Of a stretch of 64,000 bases of DNA, positions 57,201-64,000 are shown in pieces. A program made the position numbers and the translations under genes. Within the stretch, counting starts at the first letter, position 1. Each line of letters starts with the position of its first letter. Origin of the DNA: Mesocentrotus franciscanus. Taxonomy: Eukaryota > Echinodermata > Echinoidea > Camarodonta > Strongylocentrotidae. Under the pieces are notes generated by a model that worked only from the letters and a program-made list of their open reading frames with translations, had not been told where the DNA came from and searched no databases. The stretch is from contig CP137683.1 in the NCBI GenBank assembly GCA_037976565.1, positions 7,542,321-7,606,320 of the forward strand, in the 5' to 3' direction.

Positions 57201-60200
57201 GGAGCTTGTGTCATTAGGAACCATGAGAGAGTTTAAAGAAGTTGTCCCAGTGGAAGCGTAGTAGATCATATAATGAGTCACTCCACTCCTGCATTCCGCT
57301 GATTCCGAGGGGAGGTGCTATAACATAAAAAGTGCAAATACTTAATACATGCATCACAACCACATTAAAAGAGTTACTATCAAACTAATAAACAAAACTA
57401 CAAAATGTTATAATTTTTTGTCTACAATTTCTCGCATTAGTAAGGATGCTGCAATCAACGTGATGGAGCTTTCTGCTGCCGTGATCGAAAAACAATCTCT
57501 TGATCACAAAACATGCTTATATTTGCTTCCTTCTGTGGAATAAAATCAAACCTCCATTACATAAACTCAAGCAGTTCATACTCTCAACTAGCACACAAAG
57601 ATTTTTTTCTCCAAAATACTTATTTCATTTAGTCAAACATTGAGGTATGTAAATATACATCCGAAATGCCGAAGGCATGATAGTGATGTGGAGTAGTTCT
57701 TATTTGGCATATTTCGAGAAAGTTGTAGGTAAAGTTATGTCTAATCAAGGTTGTACGTGTATTTACCAGCTCCATATCCTAACGATGAGGTTCTACCTGT
57801 ATTTTAAAAAAATGACTATTAATAGTTAAGCATTTTGTGTTTAGGAAGAGTCTTTCCATCCAACTACATTTAACCAACTGACCAAACAGCTATTTTTAAA
57901 CAGTTCATACCTCCCATGTCACCTCTAGCTCTTTAGGGTAGATGGCTGCCACTAGTAGTCCAGTCGGACAAGCACTGGGTTCTGAAGTTTAAAATTATAT
58001 GAAAGATACTAAATTGCTTGGACCTATAGTAGATGAATTTATTACATGTACATGCAGGTCATGGTAAAATCATACATTGCTCCAACAAGTACTCCTCGTG
58101 TAGATTTAAATTAAATATCAACGAATCGAAAATGAAACTACCATTGGGCAAAACACAATCAAGGGTAATATAAACATTTTTGGGAGATTCACTTTTTGTA
58201 GAAGAAATTTTCTGTTTCAAATTTGTAGAAAGATAGAACAATTAAAAAGGAGAATTTGTAGAATGAAACATTTAAAAATGTCTATGTGACACATTTATAA
58301 CCCATAGAATTAGATAAGTTAAAGAGCTTCCAATCACTGGAAAGTGCACAAATATCCCAAATGTATGTACAAATCATTTACTAATAATATAATACTTTGT
58401 ATTGTAATAATGTACTTTCTTGGAGTATGAATGTACATATCAAGCTGCAAAAGTTTGAAAGATAAGCATCCTCAACATTTATATTCTGCACTCTGAAATC
58501 ATGAGAAACCCCTGGCACATTCAGTTATTTTCTGAGCATAACTTACTACTACATCGAGTTATAGTGTTGTTTCTAGGAGACAAAGGTCCCGTTCCACCTG
58601 TTCCTTCCCTCACTGCTGCTACACGAAACCTGTAATCTGTGTCGGGTGTCAGGTTACTAACGATGGCTGATGTTGTGAGTTGGTCTACTCTCTGATCTGT
58701 TACCCAGTCACCATCCTCATTTACAAAGACATCATATCCTACCAGAGGAGGATCACCTATGTCATCTTCTTCAGACCATGCATTCCATCGAAGACCCACT
58801 GTACTTGACGTAGTGCTCACCATCACTGGTGCTTTCTCTATGACTGGCAGAACTGAACAAAAAAAAACAAAAAAACATAACTTTAGGAAACACCTGAACA
58901 TTCAATATCAGAGGCAACATGTAATTTCTCCCCTCAAGTCAGTTTCTGAAAGAAAAAGAAATTCATTTCATGTGTAGTCTATGCTTGGTGCTTACTTCAA
59001 AGTAAAGGGAAAACTTCATAAAAACCATAATTTTACAATGTAAAATAACGTGGAACCTACGTGTCGTTGCGTGGCGTCACATAGCATTATTATGTGACAG
59101 ATATGCGTGGGTGGCAATAATAGACTCTCGATGTCCGCTTTCTAAGAATAGTTGTCAGATTTGTTCTTTATGCTTTCCAAGCTCAACTGATTTTGTTCGA
59201 AATTATTCAAGCCTGGACATGCATAGTTTTTTTGCTTGTTTGTTGTTATTTGTGATTTATTGAAAGCTCATAAAATAACAACAATAATGTTGTGATCCTT
59301 GTATCAGTGCATTCATACATAAATGAGAATGATTCTTCATTTAAAATAAAAGAATCCAGACTCTGTAACTATCTGGTATCTCACAGTATATTAGCTAAAT
59401 TGTATCATACAGTAAACTGATGATATCACGCAGTTTGCTCACGTACCATAAGTTGCGTTGGTAATAAGCGTACTGGGATAGTCTCCATCTTCATAAAGAG
59501 TACACTGGTATCCCCCATATTCCTGTGGAAAAACACTATCAACATCAAAGACAACAGCTTGTTCTGACCCTGAGACAGTGCTAGATCTCCTGGTGATTCC
59601 TGTCTTGTTATAGGTGCTTCCAGTATATCTGTAAAGATCAACTGAGGATGCATCGGGAAGCAGTGGGATACCCTCAACATAACATGTGAAACTAGACGGT
59701 TGGTATGGGTTCACTCTCACTGGAACCAATCTTGATATTCCTGTCAAGAAGAAAGAAGATATATTAAACATTAAATTATATACATCAACACAGAGCAAAC
59801 TGTTACCCAATTATTTTATTAAAAATCCGTTTGCTTTGTGTATAATATCGACAATACATAATGGCAAACAAATCCTACATGCATTTTGTAAAACATTGAC
59901 CAATCCTGATATTCTTAAATAAAAGAATGAATTCGATTATATTGGAAAGAATATCCAATTACTGATAATCTTGATATTACTGTCAAACACCAAGCAAAAC
60001 ACGTAGTGCCATATGCACTCTGAGGTTGTTTTTAATCTAAAGCTTTTTCAGCTGAACAAGAAGACAAATCAGAACACAATGTGCTGGTTATAATTACTTT
60101 GACAGTACGGTCCAATCCAGCTTTCAAGGCATTGTCCCTTGCAAAGACCCCTCTTCGTCTCGCAGGCCTCTGGAGCACAATGACATTGCTGAAGACAATC

Positions 60201-62067
60201 CAAACCAAAGGTACCCCCTTCACACTCTAACATATGATAAAACAAACGCGTAATGTCACACAATATAAATATATGGTAGAAGAATAGTACTTTAACAACA
60301 ATTTTAACCAGTTGAAAGCAAAGCCCTGTGTAACTTGTGCTGGAGTGTAATGGAAGCGTGTTACACCAAAACCAGATATATTTCCTTTAAATGATGTTAA
60401 ATGATTACATTTACTTCTTGATTTCTCTCGATTCAAAAGACAGGTTTTGACATACAATTTTCACTAATGACATGATCACTCACATCAACCATCATATAAA
60501 AACTTCTTGTACTCTCTCAAATTCACATTCAGTATATTTGTCATGTCTTCCATTATTTTGACAGCCCCACAAGTAAAGCAGTTTGTTTAAGCCAATCAAA
60601 TATGGCTTGATTCGGACACCAATGTAATCATTATTTTTATTTAAAAGATGCATGTAGATATATTGTGCATTTTATATACAACATATCAAGATACGGCATA
60701 TCAAGATTCTAGGCCTCCGAATAAAAAAAGTAACACTATTAGTATTGTTGAATCTAAGTGCCGCATTCGAAACATTCGATCATGGAATATTATTGAATTT
60801 ATTACATTCTTCGTTTGGTTTGAGCGACTGTGTTCTTTCAGGGATCGAATCATATCTTTCTAACAGACAACAAACAATAATACTAGATGATGTAATATCT
60901 AAAAATGTCCATGTTCCATATGGGGTTCCTCAAGGGTTACGTCTTGGTCCCCTCCTTGTTACACTCTATACAAGTAATCTGATCAACATTATTCAGAGGC
61001 GTTTCCCAAATGTTTCTTGTCAGTTTAATATGCCGACGACACACAGCTATACATTTCTTTCAGTCTTGATAAAGAACAGCAAGATGATAATATCTCAATT
61101 TTAGAATCAAGTTTTCGTTATATCCGTTCTTGGATGATCCAACCTATAAAGCTAATGCTTAATGATAGAAAAACAAAGTTTCTCATTGTTGGAACATCCA
61201 GACAAGTTGCAAAGCTAGGTATTAATCATATAACAGTTGGAGACTCGGAAGTAAAACCGTCAAGCTCTGTGAAAAATCTGGATGTATGGCTTGATTCTCG
61301 TTTAAACATGGAGAAGCACATATCTAACACATGTAAATCTGCCTTTTATATGTTATATAATCTCTGTCACATTCGTAGATACTTAGACCGGAAAAGCACA
61401 GAAAACCTTGTCCATGCATTTATTAGCAGTAGGCTTGGTTATTGTAATGGGTTATTGTTCGGCTTGCCAGATTCATTGTCGAGCACACGGTACCATTCAT
61501 GTATGAATATGTTGTATGTAGTTTGGAAATTTATATGAATAGGAATTGATATGGAAAATTCAACACCCTTTATTGAAAAATAGCATTTTACCTTGACATT
61601 TGACCTGGCCACTGCGTACTTTGTATCCTAGAGCACAGTTCTGCTCAGGGCACTTTCCAGTAACTTTATCACATGGTTCATCATTCAAGCAATGACATTT
61701 ATCAGTGCATTGAGATCCGTAGTAACCGTCGTCACATTCATCTGGAACTGGGGATGATAACAAAATATTTTAGAAATCACAATTTAGCAATTACTACAAG
61801 CAAATTACTACAAGCAAATAATATTAGCTCATTACAACTAGATTGTTGCCTTATAACTAGGCATTTAAATTCTTTGCACTATCGATTTCAATTATTACAC
61901 ATACTCTTGAATTTAACAGTGTATTCACTAGATAAGTAAGTGCATTTTAAGAAAGAAATTATCTCCTCTATTACAGAACATGATATGGACCTTTGGGCTG
62001 ATTAGCCTGGTGCTAAACAAGATATCCCATCAATTCGTCCAGTCGTCTACTACTACTACTACTACTG

Positions 62068-62103
<36 letters not shown>

Positions 62104-63127
62104 ATAATAATAATATATAATAATAATAATAATAATAATAATGAAAGTGGAATATATGGGAGGAGTTGTTCCAAAAAAAAAAAAAACTGAAGAGTTTGTC
62201 TACAAAAATATAAAATATAAGAACTTCAAGTTAACTCATTGACTACTGAATTATCTTATTCCACACAGGTATAACACAGGAGCCAACGGGTCCTATAGGC
62301 AGTGGGGTTAATAAATAAGAAAAATAACAAAATGACAACAATTACAAAGCAGCAGTGTACATGTAAAATCCTGATTTATCTTATTTGGGGAAATAATTTA
62401 TTGTTATTTGTTTGTATTATTATTTGTTATCATTGTTGACTATGACTTACTTTGACAGTTGTCCCCAGACCATCCAGTCTGACATCCACTTGTACATATT
62501 CCACTATAAATATTGCATGACGAACCTACTGCACAGTGACATGTCTGTGAACATCCTGGGCCATATGTACCACTAGTACATACTGTAATTGAATTCAAAA
62601 TACAAAAGCAAGATGGACAGATAAAATACATTCGTCCGAAAGAAATATTGAGCATGTTACAATAACTTCTCATTCATTTCTCTTATTCTCCTCCTACTCC
62701 TTAATCTTCTTTTACCTATCATTCTTCTTCTTTTCTTTCTCCTTATACTCCTTTTTCTTCTTCTTCTTTTTCTTCTTTTTCTTCTTTTTCTTCTTCTTCT
62801 TCTTCTTCTTCTTCTTCTACTTCTTTTGTCCACTGAGTAGCGCCTGACCTTACTCATGAAGAAAAGCCAGAATTTCTGATAATGGTAGATGTATGATAAC
62901 TTTTGGGCCTATATATTTTCAATATTAGAATTTGAGCAAAATTAAAAGACTATCGGAAGACTTACGTGTGTTACATGCAAGACCATGGGCGCCGACATCA
63001 CATGAACATCCATAAGGATCAGGAAGGCAAAAAAGATACCCATGACATCGTGAGGTAGCATCATTGCTATATGAACATTGAAACTCGCAGTTCAATCCAA
63101 ATCGATTTCCACCATCAGTTCTACAAA
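53994..63127 (-). CDS. TIE-like: Tie/TEK-like receptor, 3' part, without kinase domain
   Basis: Twelve minus-strand exons, listed separately, join with consistent phases into about 705 codons; the gene continues upstream beyond the window. Order: four EGF-like exons, one Ig-like exon, three FN3 domains, a membrane helix and a 70-residue cytoplasmic tail ending in TAG. The order EGF, Ig, FN3 x3, TM is that of Tie1 and Tie2/TEK, the angiopoietin receptors of endothelium, and the first EGF exon contains YLFCLPDPYGCSC, nearly identical to the Tie2 EGF segment as I recall it. Tie receptors then carry a tyrosine kinase; here the last exon closes after a tail with eight tyrosines. The tail has three Y-x-N motifs (YGN, YPN, YQN), the type bound by Grb2 SH2, and ends in YEEM, the Y-x-x-M type bound by PI3K p85. 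It is probably a kinase-less adaptor-type receptor, or an isoform of a longer gene. Confidence 0.85.
54640..54751 (-). CDS. TIE-like: Tie-like exon 11: transmembrane helix
   Basis: IPLWAVIGSAIVPLVIIVIL and ICIVVMYR: about 25 hydrophobic residues followed by Arg-rich sequence, a single-pass stop-transfer segment. Phase 1 to 2. Confidence 0.92.
55442..55511 (-). CDS. TIE-like: Tie-like exon 10: end of FN3 domain 3
   Basis: VRTVNGAGTSNWSEPVNAKT: the V-x-N-x-x-G-x-S-x-W-S-E-P strand typical of the last FN3 beta strands. Phase 0 to 1. Confidence 0.88.
56147..56385 (-). CDS. TIE-like: Tie-like exon 9: FN3 domain 3, main part
   Basis: APSPINVAIPQNTTSSFTVS, WSTP, GNIQKYIIRYKR, INYSVQ. Conserved FN3 Trp and Tyr present. 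Phase 1 to 0. Confidence 0.9.
57086..57317 (-). CDS. TIE-like: Tie-like exon 8: FN3 domain 2, main part
   Basis: GVTHYMIYYASTGTTSLNSL, YTLRGLETYQDYSIQMTASN. LRGLETYQDYSIQ fits the FN3 L-x-P-x-T-x-Y strand. Phase 0 to 1. Confidence 0.9.
57911..57981 (-). CDS. TIE-like: Tie-like exon 7: start of FN3 domain 2
   Basis: PSACPTGLLVAAIYPKELEV then TWE, the P...V....L.V.W opening of an FN3 fold. Phase 1 to 0. Confidence 0.85.
58547..58852 (-). CDS. TIE-like: Tie-like exon 6: FN3 domain 1
   Basis: Whole FN3 domain in one exon: VGLRWNAWSEEDDIGDPPLV, GYDVFVN, LTPDTDYRFRVAAVREGTGG. LTPDTDYRFRV is the classical FN3 strand. Phase 1 to 1. Confidence 0.92.
59447..59740 (-). CDS. TIE-like: Tie-like exon 5: Ig-like domain
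   Basis: FTCYVEGIPLLPD with the first Cys and YGGYQCTLYEDG with the second, about 60 residues apart (an Ig D-x-G/YxC pattern in which Y-G-G-Y-Q-C replaces D-x-G-x-Y-x-C). Phase 1 to 1. Confidence 0.88.
60098..60226 (-). CDS. TIE-like: Tie-like exon 4: EGF-like domain
   Basis: CEGGTFGLDCLQQCHCAPEA, CKGQCLESWIGPYCQ. Tie/Megf-type EGF with CHC. Phase 1 to 1. Confidence 0.9.
60690..61545 (+). mobile_element. LINE reverse transcriptase fragment (CR1/jockey-like), broken
   Basis: Plus-strand remnant inside a Tie-like intron. LNLSAAFETFDHGILL, then GIESYLSNRQQ, VPYGVPQGLRLGPLLVTLY, and after a frameshift the catalytic YADDTQLY at 61029-61052, are the fingers and palm motifs of a non-LTR reverse transcriptase. 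A third frame (61134-61538) carries the thumb-side region with LDSRLNMEKHI and RRYLDRKSTENLVHAFISSR. At least two frame breaks and missing ends make it inactive. Confidence 0.88.
61592..61747 (-). CDS. TIE-like: Tie-like exon 3: EGF-like domain
   Basis: DECDDGYYGSQCTDKCHCLN, CDKVTGKCPEQNC, ending VKCQG. Phase 1 to 1. Confidence 0.9.
62043..62145. repeat. ACT then AAT trinucleotide microsatellite
   Basis: CTACTACTACTACTACTACT and then AATAATAAT runs, with small interruptions. Confidence 0.9.
62451..62582 (-). CDS. TIE-like: Tie-like exon 2: EGF-like domain
   Basis: CTSGTYGPGCSQTCHCAVGS, CTSGCQTGWSGDNCQ. Laminin/Megf-like EGF. Phase 1 to 1. Confidence 0.92.
62689..62822. repeat. TTC-rich microsatellite
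   Basis: CTTCTTCTTTTTCTTC runs; on the minus strand it reads as a spurious Arg/Lys-rich frame. Confidence 0.9.
62966..63127 (-). CDS. TIE-like: Tie-like exon 1 of this window: EGF-like domain with the Tie signature
   Basis: CRTDGGNRFGLNCEFQCSYS, then YLFCLPDPYGCSCDVGAHGL, ACNT. The FCLPDPYGCSC stretch is the strongest single clue to Tie/TEK ancestry. Acceptor TTTTTTCAG in phase 1, so further exons lie beyond the right edge. Confidence 0.93.
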
Positions 63128-64000
63128 CTGAAAAAATTGTTGCATTGTTGAATGAAATCATTACAGACTTGCATAAGAAATATGATTTTATGAGATAAAC
63201 TTCAAATATGGTCGCTTTCGTGAAATCTCCTTTCGAATTACCGATGGCGTCTAATGCTCTATGAAAATAATACTTTTTACATTGAATATACCCCTCCCAT
63301 TCCATGGACAGCAAAGTTCGTCGATGATGGCAATTAATGCTATTGAGACATTTATTTAGACATTATTTAGACATTTAACATTGTATAAAGGCTCAAGAAA
63401 ACAAAAGCAAACCGATTCCCCTGCTGTATCCTATTTTCCATTCATTTTTTTAAAAATTTGATGTACAGTGTAGATCCATATACATGTACTGTACATGTAG
63501 AATGACCCGCATCTCTGGTAGAGAGGGTCACTTTACAAAGTATTTACAAAGTAATTTTACTTTATATACCAGACTGTTCATAATACATGAGAGATTATAC
63601 ACTATAGAAGATCATAAATCTACTTGTTATAAACAGAATGATTAATGATAAATCAACATTATTCTTGCAAACGATTCCTGGTAAAATGAAGATTTACAAG
63701 TACATATATTAACATTTCAAAAGACATGATATGTAATACTATGAAGTATATAGCTAGAGTACCAAAAGTGACAAGAAGATAGACCTGGAAGCTCGACTGT
63801 TGCCTCGGCATTCTTCAGTATTTGAGGTAAAGGTAAAGGTAAAACCTATTCTAATTTCTCTATCTTCTGAACATATACAATACGTGTACACTACTCTGTT
63901 CATTTTAAATGGAATAAGACAAGAAATATATTCCCGAATTCATCTTTGAATTAAGAGATAAACATAAACATCATTCCACATGAAGTTCTACAGGCGTACT
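63128..64000. other. Right end of the window, Tie-like intron
   Basis: No exon recognised. A short ACATGTACTGTACATGTA palindrome lies around 63481-63500. Confidence 0.4.

Noticed and set aside
62657..62857. Arg/Lys-rich minus-strand frame
   Set aside because: Antisense reading of a TTC microsatellite in a Tie-like intron.

Overview
The window reads as nuclear DNA of an invertebrate deuterostome, most likely an echinoderm. This is inference: it rests on long introns with consensus GT-AG splice sites, moderately AT-rich DNA full of small inverted-repeat elements, and the gene set (a Tie/TEK-type ectodomain, a MIB-like ankyrin gene, an nAChR-type channel subunit, an intronless orphan GPCR). No genome or protein database was searched.

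Plus strand, 1-19.7 kb: a complete nine-exon Cys-loop ligand-gated channel subunit (1079-19446, 452 aa) reconstructed by splice sites and reading phase. Its 9 kb first intron holds an intronless class A GPCR (3029-3934) and several transposon remnants, including a broken LINE whose empty target is preserved in a nearby paralogous copy.

Minus strand, 44.2-21.3 kb: a MIB-like gene of at least 17 exons. In order it encodes a MIB/HERC2 domain, a ZZ zinc finger, a second divergent MIB/HERC2-like segment, two MIB repeats, ankyrin repeats and a coiled coil. No intact RING finger was found; a RING-like scrap lies in frame just beyond the stop. The 5' exon(s) upstream of 44214 were not found.

Minus strand, 63.1-54.0 kb: the 3' part of a Tie/TEK-like receptor, entering from beyond the right edge: four EGF-like exons, an Ig-like exon, three FN3 domains, one membrane helix and a short tyrosine-rich tail, then a stop with no kinase domain.

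The rest is introns and intergenic DNA crowded with repeats: five copies of a ~540 bp MITE with TTAA flanks, tRNA-derived SINEs, hAT-like and fold-back elements, two striking fold-back arrays built from very short units (35553-35980 and 44507-45083), tandem duplications and microsatellites. The two genes with receptor-type products and the MIB-like gene do not form an operon or an obvious pathway cluster; each has its own strand or promoter. The most unusual observations are the two fold-back arrays, a 31 bp tandem array that multiplies a splice donor, the kinase-less Tie-like receptor, the RING-less MIB-like protein, and a tRNA B-box motif inside a coding exon of the channel.
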